64,000 nt of DNA from Megalopta genalis (Eukaryota > Arthropoda > Insecta > Hymenoptera > Halictidae), in assembly GCF_051020955.1 (NCBI RefSeq), contig NC_135014.1, positions 24,854,721 to 24,918,720 on the forward strand, in the 5' to 3' direction. The number at the start of each line of letters is the position of its first letter. Position 1 is the first letter of the stretch. Positions 24,691-33,874 of this stretch are shown here, one piece after another. Below the pieces are notes generated by a model. The model worked only from the letters and a program-made list of their open reading frames with translations, was not told the DNA's origin and made no database searches. The translations under genes were made by a program, and so were the position numbers.

Positions 24691-25056
24691 CAGGATGTCC
24701 CAAAAATGTCTTGCAATCCGGAAATGGCGGGTTCCTCGGATCATTTGAAGCAACTTCTTTCTTTACAAAAGTTTTCTCCGAGGCACCGTTACCGAGTTAT
24801 TAACGAAAAACAGTGACCAATAAGAATCGAGTACGGCTGACGCGAGGGCGGCCCAGCCAACCAGCGTACGAAGCCCAGTTCTGCTCGTTGGTTCGATCGC
24901 CTCGCGCCAGCTGAGCTCGCCTCTCATTGGTCACCGTTTTTCGTTAATAACTCGTTAACGGTGCCTCGGAGAAAATTTTTGTAAAGGAAGAAGTTGCTTC
25001 GAATGGCCTGAGGAACCCGCCACTTTCGGATTGCGAGACATTTTTGGGACACCCTG
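24691..25056. mobile_element. Family A foldback MITE, copy 2 (full length)
   Basis: Runs from CAGGATGTCCCAAAAATGTC to GACATTTTTGGGACACCCTG, 366 bp, with TA on the left flank. The arms include CCGAGGCACCGTTA...ACGAAAAACAGTGACCAAT and their reverse complement. Short and non-coding; termini and TA target resemble Tc1/mariner-type MITEs. Confidence 0.85.
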
Positions 25057-25059
25057 AAT

Positions 25060-25276
25060 AGTAATGTCTTCCTAATTGACGCCGAAATTATGCAGAGAAA
25101 TGGACAATTTGGGAAGAGGAGATGCGATTATTTCAGCCTTATAGTTTTCGTAGTTGTTGACAATCGGTGACTATAAAAACGAACTGCGAGGCTCGAATAA
25201 TCGTATCTCCTTCTCCCAAATTGTCCATTTTCTTTGTACAATCTGAACGTTGATTAGGGAGAATTTATTGTACAGT
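25060..25276. mobile_element. Family B MITE, copy 3 (full length)
   Basis: GTAATGTCTTCCTAATTGAC at the left and GATTAGGGAGAATTTATTGT at the right, with arms ATGGACAATTTGGGAAGAGG and CCCAAATTGTCCATTTTC. The core is altered to CGAACTGCGAGGCTCG. It starts four bases after family A copy 2. Confidence 0.8.
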
Positions 25277-25500
25277 AATGTCTCTCTAATTGACGCTCAG
25301 TAATGTCTCTCTGATTGTCCACAAAAATGGGCAATTTAGAAAGAGAAGATTATTCGATTCTTGCGGTTCATTTTTATAGTTACGAATTGTCAACAACTAT
25401 GAAAACGAGCTGCAAGGCTCGAATAATTGTATCTTCTCTTCCCAAAGTGTCAATTTTTTTGTGGACAATCTGAGCGTCAATTAGAGAGACATGTACTCCG
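25277..25500. mobile_element. Family B MITE, copy 4
   Basis: Directly follows copy 3. The left end GTAATGTCTCTCTAATTGAC is partly duplicated (a second GTAATGTCTCTCTGATTG at 25301). The core is CGAGCTGCAAGGCTCG. Confidence 0.8.
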
Positions 25501-25547
25501 TTTCTCGTGAATGACTCGTCGACGAAGCCGCGACGAAGATCCTCGCT

Positions 25548-25712
25548 AGGAACCACACGATTATTCGAGCCTTGAAGCACGTTTTTATAATTGTTGACAA
25601 TCGATAACCATAAAAGACGAGCCGCAAGGCTCGAACAATCGTATCTCCTCTTTCAAAATCGTCCATTTTTGTGGAAAATCTGAGCGTCAATTAGGGAGAC
25701 TTTATTGTACAT
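25548..25712. mobile_element. Family B MITE, copy 5 (left end lost)
   Basis: Starts within the CGATTATTCGAGCCTTG arm. Core CGAGCCGCAAGGCTCG at 25618-25633; right end GCGTCAATTAGGGAGACTTT. Confidence 0.75.
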
Positions 25713-26390
25713 TGATAACTCTAGTTGCGAGCTCTTGTTACGTTGCAACCAAGGTTTTGTTTTTCTAGGAACTTGCAAAATGTCGAGGTTAAAATGAAAA
25801 TTAAATTATGATTAAATTGAGTATAGGCAAATTAAGTAAAATTGAATTTTGCAAAACATAATAACTAATTTTTCAAAATATATTTTTGAGGATATTTCTC
25901 GCAGACTGATTAACCTCTCTACCGTTCCAATTTTTAACGGCAATTTATTCGATTTAATTGCCGGAAATTCAGTAATTAAGGGAACGGTTTAACACGTTGA
26001 CCGTCACACGATCCAAAAAATTGATTGACAATCGAATTAAAAAATTGAACAAACTGGAATTGAAAGGATAGATTGTCTCGCGTCGATTACTTTTTCAACG
26101 TTCTTACGTTTCACGGATCGCTAATGGAATTTGGGAAATACAATAGATAATAATAAAAGATACAATATTTAATAATTATTTAACGCGATAGTTAATAACC
26201 CAAGAAAGTAGCTGCGACTTTGAATAAATGAACAAGTGAAAAAGATAATAGATTAGGGTAACAAATGCTATTCAAATCTGATCAAATAATTCCGTCACCC
26301 ATTCATGGGTGAAGTGTTCAATATCCTGGGTCAAAATTGACCTAGCCACCGCCTCGTACGGATTAATATCACGGTGATCTAAATTCAGAA
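25713..26390. other. AT-leaning stretch with a short palindrome
   Basis: No gene seen. CACCCATTCATGGGTG (26295-26310) is a palindrome with a two-base centre. TGGGTCAAAATTGACCTA follows at 26328-26345. Possibly a small TE remnant. Confidence 0.4.
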
Positions 26391-26394
26391 CTTG

Positions 26395-26582
26395 AGGCTC
26401 TCCCTAATTAACGCTCGAATTGTACAAAAAAATGGCAATTTGGTACACATAACCTAGACAATCGATGACTATGAAAACGAGCCGCAAGGCTCGCATAATC
26501 GTACCTCCTCTTCTCAAATCGTCCACTTCTTTTTTTTGTACAATACAATCTCAGCGTAATTTACAGAGAATTCGCTGTAATG
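26395..26582. mobile_element. Family B MITE, copy 6
   Basis: CTCCCTAATTAACGCTCGAA at the left, core CGAGCCGCAAGGCTCG at 26478-26493, then CTCAGCGTAATTTACAGAGA at the right. The left arm before the core is internally deleted. Confidence 0.7.
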
Positions 26583-28180
26583 CGAAATTTCCTTTCGCTG
26601 TTTTGGAAAATGGAATTCGCGAACGCAACCGGCCGATGATGGTGTTCTACATAGCCGGTCATGTTAAACAACTTGTACGCGGTTTTGGCATTTCAATTAA
26701 TATACATTCTCCCCCGTGTTCTACAATCAGTGCGCAAATCGGCTGAACCCAATTATCGCGATTCCCCGTTCGTGCGCGCCAGCATCCCCGAAAATATAAA
26801 AGATAGCGAGCATAACCGACGTAACAACCCGCTACACCGTCATCGCGGCCAAGCGCCTCGCTCAATCATGCTCAAACATCCCGTTTTCAGTTAGCAGCTC
26901 GACATTAATTCCTGGCAGACCGTTTGGCCATTACTGGGAAGGGACCGCATCAAAGCACGCGATCACGCGGCGCCCGGTAACATTATCCTTTCAGTGGTCC
27001 TGGGACGTTCCAAGGTGGCCGGGTCCAAGACGTTGGTGCCCTTTAAACTGGTCCAGCGACTGTCGCCGCGTAATGGTACCTTTTCCCGAAATGTTGGCCC
27101 GTAATTCGCAACTTCGTACCGTTTGTATGAAAATCGGCGCTCTTGCACCGATAAGCTTGCCGAATATGATTATGTTAATACAAATTGGCGAATTCAACAT
27201 TGGACAATCAGAAAGTAATGACACAAGCGCCATTTTTAATACTAGAACCGGAAAACATGCGGAAATGTCCGATTCTTGAATTTTTCTTTCGCGGTTCCTG
27301 ATATTAGAAACAGGTTTCTATGAAAACTAAATACAATGGAAATTAAATCATAATAAAAATAGAAGTTTAGACAAATCCAAATTTTATCGTGGTCATAAGG
27401 CAATAGTCATTATAATGTTAATTATATAATATATATAATTTATCTTTTGTATCAATAGTTATCTTATTATCAATAGTTAACTGCCTGACGCAGTGAATAA
27501 CATCAAATATAATTATATTCTACACATAAATAATATTTAATATTTAAACTGAAATATCACAGAAATGGCAGAAAACGGGCAAAATTTGTCGATTGGATGT
27601 CAAAGTTGACATTTTACGTTGAAGAATTTCGTTAGAACAGATCTTTCTCTACGACTGTCGGGACTGTTTCTATTGCATTACATTAAAATACGACGACGAT
27701 TAAAGAGACACATCGAGAATAGAGAAGCGCAAGACCGAATTCAAAAATACATTGCGTCGCTCGCGTGCATAATTCATCGTTATAACTCACATTTTAATGG
27801 CGAAATGCTCTGCAAATAGTCTTCTCTTTTTCTGTAGAATAAACTTAATCTTCGCAAATATTAAGCTTCTCAAAAAGGTCGAAATACATAGAGACATAGT
27901 AACCGGGCGGTATATTCGAAAACTTCGAACGGCATCCGATGCTGCGGAATGCGTACAATGTACGTACTATACAAAATTGCACTTTCGATAAGTTTCCAGG
28001 GCGAAGCGGCGCTGTGAAACGGGATCGTTGCCGCGGTCGTCGTTACGCGTCATTTTCCAAAAGGGCAGCTATCGGTCACCAGTGTCGCCGGAGTTGCGGT
28101 TAATCCAGTCCGTTGGTCGCGGTCGTGGTCGCGGTCTCGATGCTGGTCTAGGTTAAAGATGTGCTGCGGCCGGCAGCACG
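26583..28180. other. Mixed stretch upstream of the purine array, no gene recognised
   Basis: GC-balanced at 26580-27280 and 27990-28180, AT-rich between. Frames of up to 93 codons show no domain. Distal regulatory sequence for TMTC is possible; nothing specific is visible. Confidence 0.35.
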
Positions 28181-28184
28181 CGAG

Positions 28185-29752
28185 GTAGCTAGCTTGAAGA
28201 TGCCGGAGCTAGGCCTAGAAGAGTGACGAAGACTGGAGAAGGAAGGACCTCGGCAGAGAAGACCGGAGAAGAGAAAGCTGCGGCGAAGAAGACCAGAGAT
28301 GAGGAGATTAGAGCAGAGGAGACCACTGGTGAGGAGAGTAGAGGAGAATAGATTAGGGGAGAGAAGAGAAGGTTGGAGGAGGGGAGATCGGGGACGAAAG
28401 AGAAGACTAGAGAAAGCAGAGATGAGAAGATTAGAGCAGAAGAGGTCAGAGATGAGGAGATTAGAGCAGAATAGAGCAGAGAAAAGGACAGAAGGCTGCA
28501 AAAGGGAAGACTAAGGAAGGAGGAGAAGACTAGAGAATAGGAGACTAGAGCAAAGGGGGCCAGAAATGAGAAGATTAGAGCAGTGGTGGGGAGATTAGAG
28601 CAGAATAGAGCAGAGAAAAGGACAGAAGGCTGGAGAAGAGAAGACTAAGGAAGGAAGAGAAGACTTGAGAAGAGGAGACTAGAGCAAAGGGGGCCAGAAA
28701 TGAGAAGATTAGAGCAGAAGTGATCAAAGGTGAGGAGATTAGAGCAGAATAGAGCAGAGGAAAGGACAGAAGGCTGCAGAAGGGATGACTAAGGAAGGAG
28801 GAGAAGACTAGAGAAGATGAGACTAGAGCAAAGGAGACCAGAGGTGAGAAGATTAGAGCAGAACAAACCAATGGTGAGGAGTTTTAGAGCAGACTAGAGC
28901 AGATGAAAGGACAGAAGGCTAGAGTAGAAAAGACTAGGGAGGAAAGAGAAGACTAGAGAAGAGCAGAATAGAGCAAAGCAGACCAAAGACGATACGATTA
29001 GAGCAGAAGAGACCACTGTTGAGGAAATTAGAGCAAAATAGACCAGAAGAAAGGGGAGAATGCTGTGAAAGAGAAGACTGGGCAGGAAAGAGAAGGCTAG
29101 AGAAGAGGAGACTAGAGCAAAGAAAACTATAGATGAGAAGATTAGAGCAGTCGAGACCATAGTTGAGGAGATTAGAGCAAAGTAGACCACAGGAAACGAC
29201 AGAAAGCTGGAGAAGAGATGACCAGAGAAGAAAAAGAAGACTAGAGAAGAAGACACTAGAGCAAAGAAGACCAGAAACGAGACGATTATAGCAGTCGAGA
29301 CCGGCAGTGAAAAGATTAGAGCAGAATAGATCAGAAGGAAGAAGAGAAGGCCGAAGGAGAGGAGATTGGAGAAGAAAAAGAAAACCAGAGAAACGACGAT
29401 TAGAGCAAAGAAGACCAGAAACGAGACGATTATAGCAAACAAAAACACAGCCGCTAGATCATACCAGAGAAGACCAGGTATAAGAAGATTAGAGCACAGG
29501 AGACCAGAAGTGAGAAGATTAGAGCAGAGTGGACCAGACAGAACAACTAACAAGAGGAAACTAGAGCAGCGAGAACCAGAGGAGATCAGAGGAAACTAGA
29601 GCATAGGAGATCAGCGTGTAGAAGACTAGAAGGTCGATCAGACGTGGAAGGACTAGAGCATCGAAAAGAGGCGAAGCAAAGCCGAATAGAAGAGAGGAGA
29701 TGAGAAGTGACCAAGGAGGACCAGGAAGCACACCGGAGGAGGCAGGAGGAGG
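28185..29752. repeat. 1.6-kb purine-rich tandem array next to the TMTC promoter
   Basis: The + strand is almost all A/G, built from GAGAAGATTAGAGCAGA, GACTAGAGAAGAGGAG and AAAGGACAGAAGGCTG. A higher-order period of 134-145 bp is visible (GACAGAAGGCTG at about 28487, 28621, 28765, 28910). Minus-strand frames of up to 219 codons of L/S/F/A are artefacts. It ends about 60 bp before the candidate TATA box. Confidence 0.9.
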
Positions 29753-29811
29753 AATAGCAGAGGAGCGGGTAAGCGCAAGCGCCCGTCCGATCGATGCCCG
29801 TCTCCCGCTCG

Positions 29812-29850
29812 TATAAAGCGCTCGTCCTCGGGGGGCGCGCGACAGTTAGC
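29812..29850 (+). promoter_or_regulatory. Candidate TMTC core promoter: TATA box plus initiator
   Basis: TATAAA lies at 29812-29817. ACAGTT (insect Inr consensus TCAKTY) lies at 29842-29847, with the expected +1 A at 29844. The TATA T is 32 bp upstream of that A, the canonical spacing. No DPE match is seen at +28 to +33. It sits between the purine-rich array and the GC-rich leader of the TMTC exon. The motifs and spacing are seen; the link to TMTC is inferred from position. Confidence 0.5.
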
Positions 29851-30398
29851 GTTCCGCATTCGGAACATGCGCCGCGTCGCGGGTACACAGTGCCTACCCG
29901 TATCACTCGTCCTCGTTGCCAGTGTTCGCCGCTGTACCATCAGCCAGCGAGTCCTCCGCGCCGTGTGCAGCTGCCGTCTCTGGTGACCGCCGCGACCGGT
30001 TCCCACACAGGCCGACTTACCGTTCACGCTCCAACCTGCGAGCCGTTGTCACACGCCGACAACAACCGCCCCCGGTCCAGGGGACAAGAGACGGTCCCGT
30101 TGACCAAGACGGTGCTCGGGGCCCAGCTCCGCGCGGTCCACCCGCGTCGTCGTCGTTCCCTTCGATCAGTGATCGCGTGAAGAGGAAACCGGGTGATCCC
30201 AGTGAAAGTGACGCCGGGCCGGTTATACTTAGTGACCGGATCAGTGAGAAGATTCGCGCGCCAGCAATCCTCCTCCGCGTCCTCCTTCGGCTGCCCCTGC
30301 GATCTTGGCTCTCTCTCTGGCTATTCTCCGGGACCAGCTGCGCCGAACCGATACCCCTTTCTGCTAGCTTTACCAAGAGTTGACAGGGATCGCGGATG

Positions 30399-31000
30399 TT
30401 TTCGCTATCTCTTGCACGAGATCAGCTGAACTGAGACCCTCTTATCGGAGGGCAGACCTGACGATCGCTGACGATTTTAGACGTCGCGGGCTATCTCTTG
30501 CACCAGACCAGCTCAACTAGACCCCAGACTAGACCAGACTTGATTCCAGAAAATCCTGGACCAGGCTACCTGATCTGTCTCCTGTTTAGCACCAGCTTCG
30601 ATGAGCCAATACCTTCGCACAGAGCAGACTTGTTTCTCCTCGAATGTTCAGGCTGCCTAGGCTGTCTCTCGAGCAACCGAACTAACACTTTGACATCTTA
30701 TCTAGCGCAGAATTTGCGAAGATCTCGACAGCCTTGCCTAGGCTGTCTCTTAGCCCCAGATCAGCTGAATCGTCGTCTCGCCGTCGAGTCTAGCCCAGAT
30801 TTCGCGAGAACGTCTGATGTCCAGGCTAGCTAGGCTGCCTGTTCCGTCAGACCGTTAACGTCTCGACGAAAAAAAACCCAGCCCAGATATTTGCGAACAG
30901 ACCTCGGATGTCAGCTGGGTCTCCAGGCCCGGAGCAGCAGAACTAAGCGACGGTAGCCGAGCCCAGATCCTGCGAGGACCTCGGATGTCAAGGGTATCGA
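30399..31000 (+). repeat. Degenerate repeats of about 85 bp in the TMTC leader
   Basis: The core AGCCCAGAT-n-TTGCGA-n-CTCGGATGTC recurs at 30704, 30792, 30880 and 30960, spaced 80-90 bp and increasingly diverged upstream. A related motif (GCTATCTCTTGCACnAGAnCAGCT) occurs near 30403 and 30490, and CCTAGGCTGTCTCT occurs twice (30656, 30737). This looks like an old local tandem duplication inside the presumed 5' leader. Confidence 0.55.
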
Positions 31001-31263
31001 AGCAGTCCCCGGCTCCGCAGTACCGATAGGTCGCCGGCACGGCGGATCGAAGTCGATCTTATCGGCATATCGGCCGGTCCTGGTCGCGACGCGGCACCCA
31101 GCGTCACGACTCGGCGAAGCTGCGGCTTGATTACTGGCTCGTTTCTCGCGACGTGTCACCGACATTCGGCCCGGGCGAGATACATCCGGGCAGGCGTCAG
31201 AGCGGCGGTCACTGGACCGTCCGGCGGACGTCTCGACCGCCGTACGACGAGCCGCTGGAATCA

Positions 31264-31307
31264 GGAGGTGGAGGAGGAGGGGCTGTGGAGGTGGTGGAGG
31301 AGGAAGG
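31264..31307 (+). promoter_or_regulatory. GG-rich tract with two-tetrad G-quadruplex potential in the leader
   Basis: About ten closely spaced GG or GGGG runs sit on the sense strand about 80-125 nt before the start codon. A GCC-rich segment follows (31331-31370) and could instead pair with them. A structured RNA element affecting translation is possible. Low-complexity GGN drift is the simple alternative. Confidence 0.35.
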
Positions 31308-31381
31308 CCCGCGGACGTGCAACAAGTTAAGAGGCCGCCGCTGCCGTCGACATCGCTGCCGCCGCCACCGTCCTCGCCACG

Positions 31382-31387
31382 ATGTGA
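31382..31387 (+). promoter_or_regulatory. Start-stop uORF one base before the TMTC ATG
   Basis: ATG TGA is followed by a single C and then the main ATG (31389). The upstream ATG has A at -3, so it should be recognised by scanning ribosomes. A minimal uORF of this kind holds an initiating ribosome directly on a stop codon and usually lowers downstream translation. The sequence is certain; the regulatory role is inferred. Confidence 0.5.
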
Positions 31388-31388
31388 C

Positions 31389-31474
31389 ATGGATATCCTA
31401 GCACTAGCCTGCGCCCTCGTCGCCACGGCCCTTTACTGCAACACCCTGCACGCCGGTTTCGTCTACGATGATCG
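31389..31474 (+). CDS. Tmtc: First coding exon of a TMTC-family gene (transmembrane and TPR repeat-containing protein; partial)
   Basis: The 86-bp exon encodes 28 residues plus two bases of an Arg codon. It begins with a hydrophobic stretch (MDILALACALVATAL), followed by YCNTLHAGFVYDD. This matches the family start: a first membrane segment, an N-[ST]-L motif, then the (F/Y)-x-(Y/F/H)-D-D motif at the start of the first luminal loop. The acidic pair is where GT-C glycosyltransferases place a catalytic aspartate. It most resembles the TMTC2-like branch (ALYLNTL...YDD). TMTC proteins are polytopic ER proteins with C-terminal TPR repeats that O-mannosylate cadherins. The ATG lies in a good context (GACATGG), and the exon ends at donor GTGAGT (31475-31480), phase 2. 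The frame is also open upstream, so the start rests on family alignment. The TPR region and remaining membrane segments lie beyond the window. Family call fairly secure; paralog less so. Confidence 0.75.
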
Positions 31475-31480
31475 GTGAGT
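31475..31480 (+). other. Splice donor of the TMTC first coding exon
   Basis: CG|GTGAGT is a strong match to the eukaryotic 5' splice-site consensus. It falls right after the conserved YDD motif, leaving a phase-2 junction. Confidence 0.75.
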
Positions 31481-31820
31481 CCACGGATCGCGGCACCCTC
31501 GCCGACACGGCGCCCCGAATTCGGGGGCGTTCCGCGAGATGCTTCCGCGAGAATGTCGCTCCGTTTGATCGCCTCGCGAGTTAGGGCCGCGAATGCGTTC
31601 GCCTCGGGCCGATTCGCAAGCTCGTGCTTGCAAATGGGTTTGTTCTTTTCGATGCGTGAGCACCGAGTGATCGGCGACTGATGGGACAGAGGTCCAATGA
31701 GCGGGTTCGGTTTAGGGAAGGAATTCGAGAGGATGAATCGTTGAAAATGTTTTGTCTTTTGTATTGTGGAGAACCAAGGAAGGAAAACTCATTTTTAGCA
31801 GCAATGTCGTACGTTTATTG

Positions 31821-32530
31821 TACACGGTGTCCCGGGTTTTAATGTTCAAACTTTGTCGGTATATCCTGTGGTACTAAACAAGGAGATAATGTTATGCGAA
31901 CGTAGGTCTTTTAGAGCTTTATTTACGCTAGATTTACGGAGCACGAAAAGACAGCTCTGTTTTATATTTGTTTATAAAGGTGACGTTAAGAGATTTATTC
32001 TGATTTTTGACGAGCGTTTTTGTAACATTTGCCGCAAGTAACGTATAAATTGAATAAATCACTCGTATATTGTGTATCTTTACGATGCGAATAATCGTAA
32101 ATTAAAAAATTTACGTCATTTTGACAGGTTAAACAATTATAACGAAAATACGCGATACAAGTGAAATAGATTTGCTGTTACCGAGAGCATTGGATGGAAC
32201 AGGTCAACGTATTTATGTACTGCTTGACATCGGCGCTTCAACTACTAATAGCTATTTAAAAGCTAAAAGCTGTTTGAGCTTTAATGATCTTAGACGATCT
32301 CGGGTAGTAATCACTGCTTACATAAACACGCTCGACGTAAATATTGCTGAGCTATTCGAGCCAATGTCCGCAGTAACAGCGAATCGATTACTATTCCACC
32401 TTTATCCGGTATTTTTGTTACAACTTTTTATCGAAGCTCCGAGTGACTTGTGTTTATATAACACTCTTCTCTTAGTGCCACAGAGCATACCGAGATATTT
32501 TGAACATAAAAAATACCGGGACACCTTGTA
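31821..32530. mobile_element. Family D MITE, TA-flanked, 710 bp
   Basis: Left TA-CACGGTGTCCCGG, right CCGGGACACCTTG-TA. Inverted similarity extends about 60 bp inward (TTCAAACTTTGTCGGTATAT against the complement of ATACCGAGATATTTTGAACA). The interior carries a family C-like block (31927-32090). A 130-codon frame at 32172 lies inside the element and lacks transposase motifs. Confidence 0.75.
31927..32090 (+). repeat. Family C-like internal block inside element D
   Basis: GCTAGATTTACGGAGCACGA, then CTGTTTTATATTTGTTTATA, TTATTCTGATTTTTGACGAG and GTATCTTTACGATGCGAATA. This matches one unit of the 168-bp array at 36.35-36.97 kb. Confidence 0.65.
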
Positions 32531-33870
32531 TATTATGTATACAATGTCGTTTATTTTTTCTTGATTTCATGAAAGAAGTTTTGATCCTAAAGATCAACCG
32601 CGTTTTGGACTTTCGATTGAATTAGACGAGGACAGGATTTGTAACCAAATGGATGAAACGCGAAATTTATTTGTTCGAGAGATACGTGAAATATTGTCTG
32701 TTTAAACAAAAAATCTTTCGATTATTATTTTGATCTCCTTCGATTATTTTGATCTCGAAGAGCAACCTTGTTTTCGACGTGCAGCCGAATTAAACGACGA
32801 CGCAATTAATGAACGAAGCGCGAAATTAATCGATTCTAGGGACACCTAAAACATCAGACATTTGAAAATGATCCGACCACAGGTGTTTAAAGAAAATGAA
32901 GACGGTAAAACGAAAATATGAGACTCGCGTATCACTTTATAGGTTTCCTGGTCGAGCCTCCCTTGACAATGTGATCGCCGTTTCCGTTCACGATCGATAT
33001 TCGCGCAATGAAATCGATACGCAGGTGCTCGCGAGTGCAATAGTTTGAGATTAGTTCAAAGTGCGGAAACAATTACGCCTCGAATCCGATGTGTATTCTT
33101 GTCTCGCGGTCTGCGTTGAATTGTTTATGATCGGTTTTTGGAGTTGCAACATCTCGAGCTGAAATAGTCGAAGCTTAACGAACCGATAATAAAAAATCAA
33201 TAAGAAGTAATAGCTATCGAACGTCGTTTCTAAATCCGCGGTACAGTCTGTCGAAAGATGACATCCGAAAATAAATGCACCGAGTCAACGGAGATGCGAA
33301 TGATCTCTGTTGCAACACCTAAAGAGCTAAAGGAACGACGTTTTAGTTCGCAACGTTTTTTTTCTGATACAGGATTATTCGAATCGTGTTCTTTTAACCT
33401 GTCATCGGAGAACAAACGCCTGTGAAGTAATAAATCGTTGAAAGTTCGTACGATCTCTATCGAGAGAAAAGTTTGGTGAACGTCTAATTGCAGGAGGTAG
33501 AGAACACCCAATTGGCCATCGAGATCAGGCGTTTCAACGCTGCGAGATTCTTCGTACGGGTTCTTTTCCGTCAATAATCGGGAGGAAGCGATTTGACGAG
33601 CTGAAAACAGGTCACAGTCTTCACCGATAAGGCTCGGCCCCAATTATATGAAAATGTAGTGGAAAATCAAGCAAAACGAATCGGCCATATGAGCGTTCAC
33701 TTGAGCGTTCAGTTGGAAAGATATTGTCCGCGATCATTGTCATAAGGTGGACTGAGATGCTGGTGGAATCTCGGTTGCTATTTCATTTCATTCCGAAGAT
33801 TTGGAGAATTTTAATCTCTGTAAGATGTTGATAGTGACGAAGCTGCAGTGTTGTTTATATATTTGTGGTT
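32531..33870. other. Intronic stretch, nothing recognised
   Basis: Mixed composition; a 137-codon minus-strand frame at 33230 shows no domain. A short local duplication (TTATTTTGATCTC) lies near 32722-32757. Confidence 0.4.
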
Positions 33871-33874
33871 GAAA

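Larger units (their letters stand above)
29844..31388 (+). promoter_or_regulatory. Putative TMTC 5' leader region (may contain introns)
   Basis: This 1.5 kb is GC-rich and runs from the candidate initiator to the TMTC ATG. It has many upstream ATGs, including one opening a 155-codon frame at 29916. A continuous unspliced leader is therefore less likely than one or more non-coding exons with spliced-out parts. It contains degenerate repeats (30399-31000), a GG-rich tract (31264-31307), a GCC-rich stretch (31331-31370) and a start-stop uORF at the end. No family-recognisable protein is encoded here. Confidence 0.45.

Noticed and set aside
24176..24703. Minus-strand 175-codon frame
   Set aside because: It starts inside the terminal repeat of a family A MITE. 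It shows no domain and overlaps other chance frames in GC-rich DNA.
28894..29553. Minus-strand 219-codon hydrophobic frame that looks membrane-like
   Set aside because: Encoded by the pyrimidine strand of the purine array; the apparent membrane segments come from repeated CTC/TTC/TCT codons.
29916..30383. 155-codon + strand frame in the TMTC leader
   Set aside because: Not recognisable as a protein. It competes with other frames on both strands and lies where non-coding leader or introns are expected.
32172..32564. 130-codon frame inside element D as a possible transposase
   Set aside because: No DDE/DDD spacing, helix-turn-helix or other transposase signature is visible. It is too short and runs into the terminal repeat.
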